From Acidimicrobiaceae bacterium (GTDB lineage Bacteria > Actinomycetota > Acidimicrobiia > Acidimicrobiales > RAAP-2), in contig PLQL01000026.1 in assembly GCA_003160115.1 (NCBI GenBank), forward strand, positions 36,587 through 73,754: a stretch of DNA of 37,168 bases, written 5' to 3'. The position numbers and the translations under genes are program-made. Position 1 is the stretch's first letter. Every line of letters begins with the position of its first letter. Positions 24,487-32,570 of the stretch are shown here, in pieces. The notes beneath the pieces were generated by a model. That model did not search any database. It was not told the DNA's origin and saw only the letters and a list, made by a program, of their open reading frames with translations.

Positions 24487-25507
24487 TGCCTTTCAATCGA
24501 AGGGCGAGCGTAGCCCGGTTACTCAACAATCGGTCAAAGCTGACGGTGACGAGGATCAAGGCACCCGCGAGCGCCGAGTCCCAGAACGGCGAGACGTTGA
24601 TCACCACGAGTGATTGGTTGATGATCTGCAGAAGGATTGCGCCGAGCGCCGCGCCGATGACCGTGCCGCTGCCGCCAAAGATCGCCACGCCGCCAATGAC
24701 GCACGACGCGACGACCAACAGCTCGTAACCCGAGCCCGCCGTCGCATTGACCGTCGCGAACTCGGACAAGAACAAGACGCCCCCGAGCCCCGCGAGCGAG
24801 CCACTCACCACGAACGCGGTAAAGACGCGCCGCGCCACGGGCACGCCGGCCAGTTGAGCGGCACCAGGATTGGATCCAATGGCGTACAGTTCGCGCATTG
24901 AACGAAAGGATCGCATCGAGAATCCCACCCCCAGGGCGACCAACGCGGGAATGATGAAGATCCACGGGATCCCCGCAAAGGTCTCGAAGCCGATTTTTTG
25001 AAACGAGAGCGGAATCGCAGTGGGCTCGATCTGAATACCGAGTCCAATGATGTTGAGTATGCCTCGGATGATGTAGAGAGCGGCCAGCGACACCACCAGA
25101 CTCGGCACCTTCGTCACGGTGACGATAAGACCGATGGCCGCGCCACAGAACGCGCCCACACCAATACCGATGAGAAATGCGATGACAATTGAAGCGTGCG
25201 CGTTGTGCGTGAAATAGTCACCGACCAGGAACGCTGAAATCCCCAGCGTCGAACCTACCGAAAGATCGACATTCCTCGTCACGATCACCATGGTCTCGCC
25301 CACCGCGAGCAGCGTGAAGAGCGAAGCGTTCGTCATGACCTGCTGAATACTCGTCAGGTGCGCGAAACCTGGGCTCTTGATCGTCGTGATGGCGAAGATA
25401 ACGAGAATCACCGCGACAATCGCGAGCTCGCGAGCTCGCGAAAGAGTCTCGGCGACCCGGTGCGTCTTGACGGGTTCGGAGGTGATCACTTCTTCAGTCA
25501 CGGACAT
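24467..25507 (-). CDS. rhaP: Rhamnose ABC transporter permease (first)
   Basis: 346 residues with about ten hydrophobic segments. LLAVGETMVIVTRNVDLSVGSTLGIS carries the family's NVDLSVG motif, and MRELYAIGSNPGAAQLAGVPVARRVF is the coupling loop to the ATPase. GGVAIFGGSGTVIGAALGAILL is also typical. It starts six bases after the ATPase stop and overlaps the second permease by 20 bases, so all three are one transcript. Confidence 0.85.
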   Translation of the reverse strand: MSVTEEVITSEPVKTHRVAETLSRARELAIVAVILVIFAITTIKSPGFAHLTSIQQVMTNASLFTLLAVGETMVIVTRNVDLSVGSTLGISAFLVGDYFTHNAHASIVIAFLIGIGVGAFCGAAIGLIVTVTKVPSLVVSLAALYIIRGILNIIGLGIQIEPTAIPLSFQKIGFETFAGIPWIFIIPALVALGVGFSMRSFRSMRELYAIGSNPGAAQLAGVPVARRVFTAFVVSGSLAGLGGVLFLSEFATVNATAGSGYELLVVASCVIGGVAIFGGSGTVIGAALGAILLQIINQSLVVINVSPFWDSALAGALILVTVSFDRLLSNRATLALRLKGSAARGN

Positions 25508-25513
25508 CTTGAT

Positions 25514-27016
25514 CTATACCTGACCAGTCGCGGCCATCATGACCAACTCTTGGGTCGCGTCGGAGCGATTTATCGTCGCGGCCAGGCGCCCTTCTCGCAT
25601 GACGAGCACGCGGTCCGCCATTCCAAGAATCTCTGGAAGTTCTGACGAGATCATGAGCACGGCGACACCGCTCTGGGCCAGGTCGTCGATGATTCGGTGC
25701 ACTTCAGACTTCGTGCCTACGTCGATTCCGCGGGTTGGCTCATCGACGATGATCAACTTGGGTTCGCCGGCCAGCCACTTGGCCAGCACCACTTTTTGTT
25801 GATTCCCTCCCGACAGCGTGTTGGCCTCATCGCTCAATTTTCCGTACTTGAGGCGTAGTTTCAGAGCCCAGTCGGCCGCCAAAGCGTGCTCAGAGCTTCG
25901 AAAGAGGAGCAGTCCGTGGCTCAGTCGACCAAGCGACGCCAGCGCCACGTTGTGGTCGATACCGAAGTCCATGACGAGCCCCTGTTGGCGACGGTCCTCG
26001 GGTACGAAGCCGATACCGGCGTGCATGGCGCGAAGAGGCGAACTCCCCTTCAGTTTCTTGCCGTTGACGGTCACGCTGCCCGCGTCGTACCGGTCAATGC
26101 CAAAAATCGCTCGAGCGATTTCGGTACGACCCGAACCCACGAGTCCCGAAAGAGCCACGATCTCGCCGGCGTTCACATTGAACGAGATGTCGTAGAAAGT
26201 ACCTTCACGCGTCAGCCGTTCGACGCGCAGCACTTCGGCGCCCGCCTCGATGACGGTCTTTGGGAACAACGTGCTCAAGTCTCGACCCACCATTGAGCGA
26301 ACAATCTCGTCGATCTTTATGTCGCCAATGAGGTCAGTACGCACAAAGGAACCGTCGCGCATGATCGTGACTCGCTGACAGATCTCGTACACCTCTTCGA
26401 GGCGGTGCGAAATAAACAGAATCGCCACTCCGCGCTGTCGCAAGTTCGCCACGACCGTGAAGAGTCTCCTCACTTCCTCGGGGCTCAGTGCGGCGGTGGG
26501 CTCGTCCATCACCACGACGCGCGCGTCCTTCGAGAGTGCCTTGGCGATCTCGACCATCTGTTGGTCCGCCACCGAAAGACCCTTGGCCTTTCGATTGGGG
26601 TCAATGTCCACACCCAATTGTTCGAAGATCGCGCGGCTCTGCTTGCGCATCTCACGACGATTGATGCGGCGCCCGAAGGCAAGAGGTTGGCGTCCGAGGT
26701 AAATGTTCTCAGCGACGTTCAGGTCATCGAAGAGTGTGGGTTCTTGGTAGATGACGGCGATTCCCGCCTCTTGGCTGTCGTGGGGACCGTGGAAGTGACG
26801 AACCTGACCGTCATAGACGTAAGTGCCACGGTCGGCTGGGTAGACACCCGCGATGATCTTCACCAAGGTGGACTTTCCGGCACCGTTCTCACCGAGCAGT
26901 GCGTGCGCCTCACCGGCGAACAACTCGATGGAACCATTGGCGAGCGCGACCACGGCACCGAAGTACTTGGCGACACCCTCCATCACGAGGATCGGTTCAA
27001 CGCTCGATTCGCTCAT
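25514..27016 (-). CDS. rhaT: Rhamnose ABC transporter ATP-binding protein (two nucleotide-binding domains)
   Basis: 500 residues, the RbsA/MglA-type double ATPase. The first domain has GENGAGKST (42-50), GLSVADQQMVEIAKAL and VVVMDEPTAAL. The second has SGLVGSGRTE, a normal variant for second domains of sugar importers, with NTLSGGNQQKVVLAKWL and LIIVDEPTRGID. It powers the two permeases encoded after it. No ribosome site is evident before ATG 27016. A well-formed promoter lies at 27128-27156, giving a leader of about 100 bases. Sugar specificity comes from the operon. Confidence 0.9.
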   Translation of the reverse strand: MSESSVEPILVMEGVAKYFGAVVALANGSIELFAGEAHALLGENGAGKSTLVKIIAGVYPADRGTYVYDGQVRHFHGPHDSQEAGIAVIYQEPTLFDDLNVAENIYLGRQPLAFGRRINRREMRKQSRAIFEQLGVDIDPNRKAKGLSVADQQMVEIAKALSKDARVVVMDEPTAALSPEEVRRLFTVVANLRQRGVAILFISHRLEEVYEICQRVTIMRDGSFVRTDLIGDIKIDEIVRSMVGRDLSTLFPKTVIEAGAEVLRVERLTREGTFYDISFNVNAGEIVALSGLVGSGRTEIARAIFGIDRYDAGSVTVNGKKLKGSSPLRAMHAGIGFVPEDRRQQGLVMDFGIDHNVALASLGRLSHGLLLFRSSEHALAADWALKLRLKYGKLSDEANTLSGGNQQKVVLAKWLAGEPKLIIVDEPTRGIDVGTKSEVHRIIDDLAQSGVAVLMISSELPEILGMADRVLVMREGRLAATINRSDATQELVMMAATGQV

Positions 27017-27127
27017 TTCAGACTGCGGTCGCGCAAATCGGGCTGATCACCGAAGGGCTGGCCCACGCGGATACAAACGGCACAGCACTCCCCCTAAGGT
27101 CACTTCTCTCGGACAAACGTGTTGAGA

Positions 27128-27156
27128 AGTTAAGCAGACGACGCTTCGGGTGTCAA
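27128..27156 (-). promoter_or_regulatory. Promoter of the rhamnose transport/catabolic operon
   Basis: On the minus strand, TTGACA (27156-27151) and TTAACT (27133-27128) are separated by exactly 17 bases, a near-consensus housekeeping sigma-factor promoter. Transcription would start near 27121, about 105 bases before the ATPase gene. Confidence 0.7.
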
Positions 27157-27171
27157 GAATTTCGAACAAAA

Positions 27172-27207
27172 GAATAACATCACGTGTCTAGTAACATCAC
27201 ATTCTGA
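27172..27207. promoter_or_regulatory. Regulatory region between the rha operon and lutA
   Basis: TAACATCAC occurs twice (27175-27183 and 27192-27200), 17 bases apart. The second copy runs into TCACATTCTGA (27197-27207), which matches the TCACATTATGTGA palindrome before rhaS at nine of eleven positions. GAATAACAT (27172-27180) recurs on the opposite strand upstream of rhaS (23356-23364). The site lies upstream of the rha -35 box and near the expected lutA -35. Confidence 0.5.
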
Positions 27208-27223
27208 GCGATCATTTGGCCAG

Positions 27224-27232
27224 TGCTACGTT
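27224..27232 (+). promoter_or_regulatory. Putative extended -10 of the lutA promoter
   Basis: TGCTACGTT fits the extended -10 form TGnTAnnnT, about 50 bases before the lutA start. No good -35 is present; the region where it would lie overlaps the TCACATTCTGA site. Confidence 0.4.
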
Positions 27233-27282
27233 TTGAACGGACCGTGCCTCCCTAAGATTCCCTCAAACCGTGAAGGACCACT

Positions 27283-28062
27283 GTGCGTATCTCCCTCTTC
27301 GTGACGTGCATGAACAACATTCTGTACCCCGAGACGGGACAAGCCGTCGTCACGGTTCTCGAACGATTGGGACACGAGGTGGATTACATCCAGTCCCAGA
27401 CGTGTTGTGGACAGATGCACCTCAACGCTGGTTACCGCACCGAGGGATTGGACCTCGCTCGCGACGTGATGGCCTCCTTCGAGCGCGCGGACATCATCGT
27501 TGTACCTTCAGGGTCCTGCACCAGCACCATGCGCCACCTCTGGCGCGACGTCGCCCAAGATGAGAACGACGACCAGTTGGTGGCCGACGCCGCAGAGTTT
27601 GCCCCAAAGGTCTTTGAATTCACCGAACTTCTGGTCGACGTTCTGGGTGTCACGGACGTCGGGGCCACCTTCGAACGACGAGTCACCTACCATCCGACGT
27701 GCCATTCACTGAGGTCCTTGCGCGTGGGAGACCGGCCGTTGCAGTTGCTTCGCGAAGTACGGGGTATTGAATTGGTCGAGTTGCCCGAGAACGACTCCTG
27801 TTGTGGCTTCGGTGGCCTCTTCGCCGTCAAGAATCCCGATACGTCGGCTGCCATGGGACTCGACAAGATCGCCAATGTCCTAGCCAGCGGCGCCGAGGTC
27901 TTATGCGCTTCGGATAACTCCTGTCTGACTCACCTGGCCGCCCTCGCCAAGAAGTCGGGTTCGCTAGTACCCACGTTGAACGCGAACGCGACGCCGTCGA
28001 ACACTTCTTTCGAAGTGAAGCACATAGCCGAGATCCTTGCTTCAACGAAGAATGGCGCGTAA
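27283..28062 (+). CDS. lutA: L-lactate utilisation Fe-S protein LutA
   Basis: 259 residues with two CCG (DUF224) domains. CCG at 41-43 with Cys79 and Cys140 nearby, and CCGFGG from 173 with Cys208 and Cys214 nearby, are the cysteine sets that hold Fe-S clusters in LutA/YkgE and heterodisulfide reductase relatives. With LutB and LutC it oxidises L-lactate to pyruvate in the cytoplasm. GTG 27283 has GAAGGA six bases ahead. The stop overlaps the next start by one base (TAATG). Its position divergent from the rhamnose operon fits removal of lactate produced from rhamnose. Confidence 0.92.
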   Translation: MRISLFVTCMNNILYPETGQAVVTVLERLGHEVDYIQSQTCCGQMHLNAGYRTEGLDLARDVMASFERADIIVVPSGSCTSTMRHLWRDVAQDENDDQLVADAAEFAPKVFEFTELLVDVLGVTDVGATFERRVTYHPTCHSLRSLRVGDRPLQLLREVRGIELVELPENDSCCGFGGLFAVKNPDTSAAMGLDKIANVLASGAEVLCASDNSCLTHLAALAKKSGSLVPTLNANATPSNTSFEVKHIAEILASTKNGA

Positions 28063-30245
28063 TGTCGAGGACCTTCGCCGGCTCACCGGACTTTCCAGTC
28101 GGGGCCAAGGTCTCCCTGGCCGATCCCCAATTGCGCAGCAACCTCTCGAGAGCCACGCGCACCATCCGTGACAAGCGAAACCTTCGAGTCTCAGAACTCG
28201 ACACCTGGGAGGAGCTACGCCTCGCGGGCGAAGCGATCAAGCGCGAAGCGCTCGCGAACCTCCACGACCTGTTGGTGACCTTTGAGAAGAACGTCACTGA
28301 AGCCGGCGGTCACGTGCATTGGGCGATCGACGCCGCGCACGCACAGCGAATCGTCGTCGAACTGGTCAAGGCGACCGGCGCTCAGGACGTCGTCAAGGTC
28401 AAGACCATGACTAGCGCCGAGATCGACCTCAACTCAGCGCTAGAGATCGAAGGAATCACCGCCTACGAGACCGATCTGGCTGAACTCATCGTCCAGTTAG
28501 GTGACGACTTGCCAAGCCACATCGTGGTGCCCGCCATCCACAGGAACCGCGACGAGGTCCGCGCCATCTTCCTTGAGCACATGAGCGAATGGGGCCTCAA
28601 AGCCCCCGACGACCTGACGAACGTGCCCTCGGACCTCGCCAAAGCGGCCCGGCTGCATCTACGCGAGCGTTTTCTCGCCTCGCGGGTGGGCGTCTCCGGC
28701 GCCAATTTCCTCGTCGCCGAAACGGGATCGGTCGCCATCGTTGAGTCCGAGGGCAATGGTCGCATGTGCCTGACGCTGCCGCAGACGTTGATCAGCGTGG
28801 CGGGCATCGACAAGGTCATACCGCGATTCGAGGACCTCGACGTCTTCTTTCAGGTGCTACCTCGTTCGGCGACCGGTGAGCGGATGAATCCGTACAACTC
28901 GATCTGGACGGGCGTCACGAAGGACGACGGCCCCCAGGATTTCCACGTCGTGCTCATTGACAACGGACGCTCGAACGCACTCAGTGATCGCGTGGGTCGC
29001 GAAGCGCTGCGTTGCATTCGCTGCGCGGCCTGTTTGAACGTCTGTCCGGTGTACGAGCGAGTCGGTGGACATGCCTACGGCTCGGTGTACCCCGGACCTA
29101 TTGGCGCGATCCTCACGCCCCAGTTGAACCATGTCACGAGTGATCACGTCGCCGAGTCACTCCCGTACGCGTCGACACTTTGTGGCGCGTGCTTCGACGC
29201 CTGTCCGGTACGCATCGACATACCGAAGCTTCTCGTGCACCTGCGCGGCGAGGTCGTCAACGCCCACCGCAGCACGCTTCCCACGACGCAGGAACAAGTG
29301 GGCATGCGTCTGGCGTCATGGATCTTTGGAAACTCCTCGCGCCTACGCGCCGTGGCTAGTCTCGGCGCAAAGTCCAAGGGTCTCTTGGGCGACCGAAACC
29401 TGGCTTTGCCCGGATGGCTTTCGGGATGGAGCCGCTTTCGAGGCGTGCCCGTACCAAAGAGTGATTCCTTCGCGACGTGGTGGCGACGAGAGCGAGGGGA
29501 CGACAGTTCTTCACCCTCGTCACCACTTCACAAGCGCAGCCTGCACCGGTCCGAACATCGCAGGAGTGAACCCCACGCGGCGGGGATTCGCGCGAAGGCT
29601 CCCGCCTCGCACGTCGACCAGGTCACCGCCCGCGAGGCGATCCTCTCGTCGGTGAGGTTCGCAAACCGCGCCGAGGCCACAGCGAACCCCGTCTCTCGCT
29701 CCTATCGCCGCCCGGCCCGTGCCGAATTGGCTACGCCGGTCGATCTGTTCGCCGAGCGGGTAAGCGATTACCAGGCAACCGTCGCCTTCACGACGAACGC
29801 ACGGCTTCCGGACGCGATTAACGCCGCGCTCGTTTCTCGTGGGTCTCGATCACTCGTCTTTCCCGAAGGAGCGCCACGCGACTGGCTGACCCACTTCGAA
29901 GGTACCACGGTCATCGACAAAGGCCAACTCGAATTAGCGATCATCAACCAAGCCGACGCCGTCGTCACGGGTTGCACCGCGGGCATCGCCGAGACCGGCA
30001 CGGTCGTACTCAACAGCGAGCCGGATCAAGGGCGACGAATCATCACGCTGATTCCCGACCACCACGTCGTGATCATCCGCGAGGATCAGATCGTCTCCGA
30101 CGTTCCTGACGTCATCGAACACCTCAACCCCGCGCGTCCCCAGACGTGGATCAGTGGGCCATCGGCCACGAGTGACATCGAACTCAGTCGTGTCGAGGGA
30201 GTGCACGGACCTCGCCAACTCGACGTCATCATCGTTCGCGGTTGA
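28062..30245 (+). CDS. lutBC: LutB-LutC fusion protein (lactate oxidation, Fe-S plus LUD domains)
   Basis: 727 residues. Residues 1 to about 475 match LutB: ETGSVAIVESEGNGRMC, then ferredoxin-type cysteines 318, 321, 324, 328 and 374, 377, 381 (CIRCAACLNVCP, CGACFDACP) and the VYPGPIGAILTP segment. A basic, Ser/Arg-rich linker spans about 478-515. Residues 516-727 match LutC (LUD domain): TGCTAGIAETGTVVL and GRRIITLIPDHHVVII. LutB and LutC are normally separate genes. The frame crosses the junction without a stop and both halves look intact, so this is a real fusion rather than a frameshift. It is coupled to lutA by TAATG. Confidence 0.9.
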   Translation: MSRTFAGSPDFPVGAKVSLADPQLRSNLSRATRTIRDKRNLRVSELDTWEELRLAGEAIKREALANLHDLLVTFEKNVTEAGGHVHWAIDAAHAQRIVVELVKATGAQDVVKVKTMTSAEIDLNSALEIEGITAYETDLAELIVQLGDDLPSHIVVPAIHRNRDEVRAIFLEHMSEWGLKAPDDLTNVPSDLAKAARLHLRERFLASRVGVSGANFLVAETGSVAIVESEGNGRMCLTLPQTLISVAGIDKVIPRFEDLDVFFQVLPRSATGERMNPYNSIWTGVTKDDGPQDFHVVLIDNGRSNALSDRVGREALRCIRCAACLNVCPVYERVGGHAYGSVYPGPIGAILTPQLNHVTSDHVAESLPYASTLCGACFDACPVRIDIPKLLVHLRGEVVNAHRSTLPTTQEQVGMRLASWIFGNSSRLRAVASLGAKSKGLLGDRNLALPGWLSGWSRFRGVPVPKSDSFATWWRRERGDDSSSPSSPLHKRSLHRSEHRRSEPHAAGIRAKAPASHVDQVTAREAILSSVRFANRAEATANPVSRSYRRPARAELATPVDLFAERVSDYQATVAFTTNARLPDAINAALVSRGSRSLVFPEGAPRDWLTHFEGTTVIDKGQLELAIINQADAVVTGCTAGIAETGTVVLNSEPDQGRRIITLIPDHHVVIIREDQIVSDVPDVIEHLNPARPQTWISGPSATSDIELSRVEGVHGPRQLDVIIVRG

Positions 30246-30268
30246 TCACCGCGACGGCACCGGTCGTC

Positions 30269-31057
30269 TTAGGAGGCGGCGATGTGCGCGACGGGCTCGA
30301 CGTGAAGAATTTCCACACCCAATTCGCGCGCGGCGGCAATGGTGCGATCATGTGGCGAAGCGTTGGTCACCAGAAGGTCAATGTCACCTAGGTGCGTCAC
30401 GTTGACGAACGCGACCTGACCCATCTTGGAGGCGTCGGCCAAGACCACGACACGTCGACTCGCACGAATCGCCGCGAGCTTGATTTGCGTGTCCTCCATG
30501 TTGTATTCAGTCAGACCCTTCTCCTCGCTCACGCCGGCGGCGCCGATGAAGACCGAGTCGCAGTTCAGGTCGTCAAAGGAGGCTTCCGCACGTGAACCCA
30601 CGAGACTCATCTCGCCGTGGCGCAACTTGCCACCGGTCACCAGTGTGCGAATCTCTGGTTTCGTGTCAAGTTCGGTCGCAATCAACAACGAACTGGTGAT
30701 AATGGTGAGCGCGATGCCCGGGTTGATGGCGCGCGCCATCTGAAGTGTCGTCGTGCCACCATCGATGATCGTCGTCTCGCCGGGCGACAGCAACTCTGCC
30801 GCCGCTTCACCGATTCGTTGCTTGGCGAGAGCCTCGTGAGCCGATCGCTGGAGAATCGGCGGCTGGTAGGACCGACTCTGGGTGGAGATCGCCCCGCCAC
30901 GAACGCGCCGGGCCAGGCCCTCCATCTCCAATAACTCCAAGTCCCGCCTGATCGTCATCTCAGAAGTGCCAAAAGTTTGTGCCAATTCGGCAATGGAGGC
31001 TTCGCCAGAATTTAGTAGACGATTAGCGATTGTGGCGCGCCGTAGCTTGGAACTCAC
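30269..31057 (-). CDS. DeoR-family transcriptional regulator, probable rhamnose/lactate regulon repressor
   Basis: 262 residues. The N-terminal HTH is at 21-43 (SIAELAQTFGTSEMTIRRDLELLE), with RRVRGGA after it, the classic DeoR signature. The C-terminal sensor has IIDGGTTTLQMA, IITSSLLIATEL, VTGGKLRHGEMSLVG, FIGAAGVSEEKGLTEYN and LADASKMGQVAFV, as in regulators that sense sugar phosphates. The start is GTG 31057 directly after a promoter, so the mRNA is probably leaderless. An inverted repeat upstream and related sites at rhaS and in the rha/lut interval suggest that it controls the whole locus. The effector, perhaps rhamnulose 1-phosphate, is a guess. Confidence 0.87.
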   Translation of the reverse strand: MSSKLRRATIANRLLNSGEASIAELAQTFGTSEMTIRRDLELLEMEGLARRVRGGAISTQSRSYQPPILQRSAHEALAKQRIGEAAAELLSPGETTIIDGGTTTLQMARAINPGIALTIITSSLLIATELDTKPEIRTLVTGGKLRHGEMSLVGSRAEASFDDLNCDSVFIGAAGVSEEKGLTEYNMEDTQIKLAAIRASRRVVVLADASKMGQVAFVNVTHLGDIDLLVTNASPHDRTIAAARELGVEILHVEPVAHIAAS

Positions 31058-31063
31058 GCCGCA

Positions 31064-31092
31064 AGACTAAGGCCGAAGTTCACAAAAGTCAA
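31064..31092 (-). promoter_or_regulatory. Promoter of the DeoR gene, leaderless
   Basis: On the minus strand TTGACT (31092-31087), a 17-base spacer and TAGTCT (31069-31064) are followed by six bases and then the GTG start at 31057. No ribosome-binding site exists, so the transcript would start at the initiation codon. Confidence 0.65.
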
Positions 31093-31096
31093 TAAA

Positions 31097-31130
31097 TTCT
31101 TCACATTATTTGGGTCAAAAATGTGAAGAA
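31097..31130. promoter_or_regulatory. Long inverted repeat upstream of the DeoR gene (operator)
   Basis: TTCTTCACATT (31097-31107) and its exact complement AATGTGAAGAA (31120-31130) flank a 12-base spacer. The repeat ends four bases upstream of the -35 box. Each arm contains the TCACATT core also seen at rhaS and in the rha/lut interval. Confidence 0.65.
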
Positions 31131-31235
31131 GTAGGCGTCACCCCGACTGAAGTCCAAGTCGGTGCATTGGCATGACGTTAACAAGACGACTCGGCATCGC
31201 CTTTTGGGACCAGTCTCGTCTCGCTACTACTTTCG

Positions 31236-31312
31236 TGGTGCGGCTGGAGGGATTCGAACCCCCGACCCTCGGTTCCGTAGACCGATGCTCTAATCCGCTG
31301 AGCTACAGCCGC
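31236..31312 (-). tRNA. tRNA-Arg (anticodon ACG), CCA encoded
   Basis: A complete 77-base cloverleaf on the minus strand. The acceptor GCGGCTG pairs with CAGCCGC, followed by A and an encoded CCA. The D arm contains TAGCTCAGCGGATTAGAGCA; the anticodon stem TCGGT/ACCGA encloses CTACGGA, giving anticodon ACG. The T loop is TTCGAAT. A34 is the target of TadA, whose gene is at 2719-3192. Confidence 0.96.
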
Positions 31313-31314
31313 AT

Positions 31315-31330
31315 TGTTTCTGGAGAAACA
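31315..31330. repeat. Short palindrome between tRNA-Arg and the M20D gene
   Basis: TGTTTCT-GG-AGAAACA, 7-base arms with a 2-base spacer, two bases from the 5' end of the tRNA-Arg gene. It could be an operator or a hairpin in the tRNA leader. Function unknown. Confidence 0.4.
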
Positions 31331-31370
31331 TACTAGTCGACTCCCACTTACGTGCGACTGGTCACCTCAC

Positions 31371-31376
31371 TACCAT
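31371..31376 (+). promoter_or_regulatory. Putative -10 box giving a leaderless M20D mRNA
   Basis: TACCAT is followed by six bases and the ATG at 31383, with no ribosome-binding site. The spacing equals that seen at the DeoR and ROK genes. Confidence 0.45.
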
Positions 31377-31382
31377 TCACTC

Positions 31383-32570
31383 ATGACGCGAAGTTTCCAT
31401 GATGAACTCACAGGGCTCCTTGACGAGGCCAATGATTCCATGGTGGCTATTCGCCATGACCTGCACGCCCATCCCGAACTCGCCTTCGAAGAGCACCGCA
31501 CCACGAAGGTCGTTCGCGACCGACTCAACGCTCTGGGATGGGAACTCACACGATGCCCGACCGACACCGGCGCGGTCGCGGTTCTCAAGGGTGGTCTCGC
31601 GGGCAAGCGCGTGATGGTTCGCGCGGACATCGACGCTCTTCCCGTCCTCGAAGAGCGTGCTCTGTCCTACGCTTCGGTGAATGAAGGCGTGATGCACGCA
31701 TGTGGCCACGACGTGCACACCGCGGCGCTGCTCGGGGTCGCCGAAGTTCTGAGCAAACGTCAAACCGATCTGGCCGGCGAGTACACACTTCTTTTCCAGC
31801 CCGCTGAAGAGGGTGGGGGTGGGGCTCGCGCCATGATCGAGGGCGGTGTCCTTGACGAGCACCCCGTCGACTTCGTGATCGGGGCGCACGTCACGTCCCT
31901 TGCGCCGGTCGGGCTTGTCGGAACCCGCCCAGGCATACTCATGAGCGACGCGAGGGCCCTCGTCGTCGACATACTCGGCAAGGGAGGGCACGGTGCGATG
32001 GCGAGCGCCGACGGCAACGTCGTGCTGGCGGTCAGTGAGCTTGCACCACGTCTGGGCGAAATCGTGACGGGGCTCAACTACGAAGGGACGAACTGCGCTT
32101 GCTCCGCGGGGGTCATCCACGCCGGCTCCGCCAACAACGTGGTTCCTCGCAACGCCCAACTGAAGGGAACACTGCGCACGTTCACCCCGGAACAGCGCAC
32201 CGAGGCGCTCGAACGACTCGCCAGAGTCCTCGAGGAAATTGAAGCGAAATTCTCGGTCAGGTGCACCCTCGAGCTTGGCGAAGCCACACCAGCGGTGAAC
32301 AACAACCCCGCGGTCGCCCAAAGGGTCCTCGAAAGCGCGTCACGCCAGGTCGGCGCAGCGAACGTGCTCAGTTTTCCTCCCGCCTCGCCGAGCGACGACG
32401 TGTCGGAATTCTTGAATCGCATTCCTGGCTGTTACATGTTCGTGGGCGGCGCCATGGCCGACGGTTCGAGCGGGATGCACCACAGCCCGGACTTCAGCAT
32501 CGACGACGCGTCGTGCCGCGTGATCGCGGGCGTCCTGGCCGAGTGCGCGGTCGACTTGGCTCAGGGATAG
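31383..32570 (+). CDS. M20D-family amidohydrolase/aminoacylase-like metallopeptidase
   Basis: 395 residues. DLHAHPELAFEEH (26-38) opens the fold. HACGHDVHTAALLG (105-118) supplies Cys107, His109 and His112, QPAEEGGGGARAMI (139-151) supplies the catalytic and metal-binding glutamates, His169 follows, and MHHSPDFSID near the C-terminus gives the last ligand. The family hydrolyses N-acyl amino acids, indole-acetyl conjugates or similar amides (hippurate hydrolase, IAA-amino acid hydrolase). The substrate here is unknown. ATG 31383 is chosen because the promoter ends six bases before it. It lies alone and overlaps the convergent ROK gene by ten bases. Confidence 0.87.
   Translation: MTRSFHDELTGLLDEANDSMVAIRHDLHAHPELAFEEHRTTKVVRDRLNALGWELTRCPTDTGAVAVLKGGLAGKRVMVRADIDALPVLEERALSYASVNEGVMHACGHDVHTAALLGVAEVLSKRQTDLAGEYTLLFQPAEEGGGGARAMIEGGVLDEHPVDFVIGAHVTSLAPVGLVGTRPGILMSDARALVVDILGKGGHGAMASADGNVVLAVSELAPRLGEIVTGLNYEGTNCACSAGVIHAGSANNVVPRNAQLKGTLRTFTPEQRTEALERLARVLEEIEAKFSVRCTLELGEATPAVNNNPAVAQRVLESASRQVGAANVLSFPPASPSDDVSEFLNRIPGCYMFVGGAMADGSSGMHHSPDFSIDDASCRVIAGVLAECAVDLAQG

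Noticed and set aside
25514-27016. Degenerate motifs in the ATPase (LSVAD in domain 1, GSGRTE in domain 2) as signs of decay.
   Set aside because: Both are usual in RbsA/MglA/RhaT-type double ATPases; the rest of each domain is intact.
28062-30245. LutB-LutC fusion as a missed stop or sequencing error.
   Set aside because: The linker has normal codon composition for the window and a length of about 40 residues in frame; no remnant of a start site for LutC with a strong ribosome site was noticed. Proof needs proteomics.
31315-31330. Palindrome beside tRNA-Arg as an integration att site.
   Set aside because: It is at the 5' side of the tRNA, whereas integrases normally use the 3' end or the anticodon arm, and no second copy is seen in the window.
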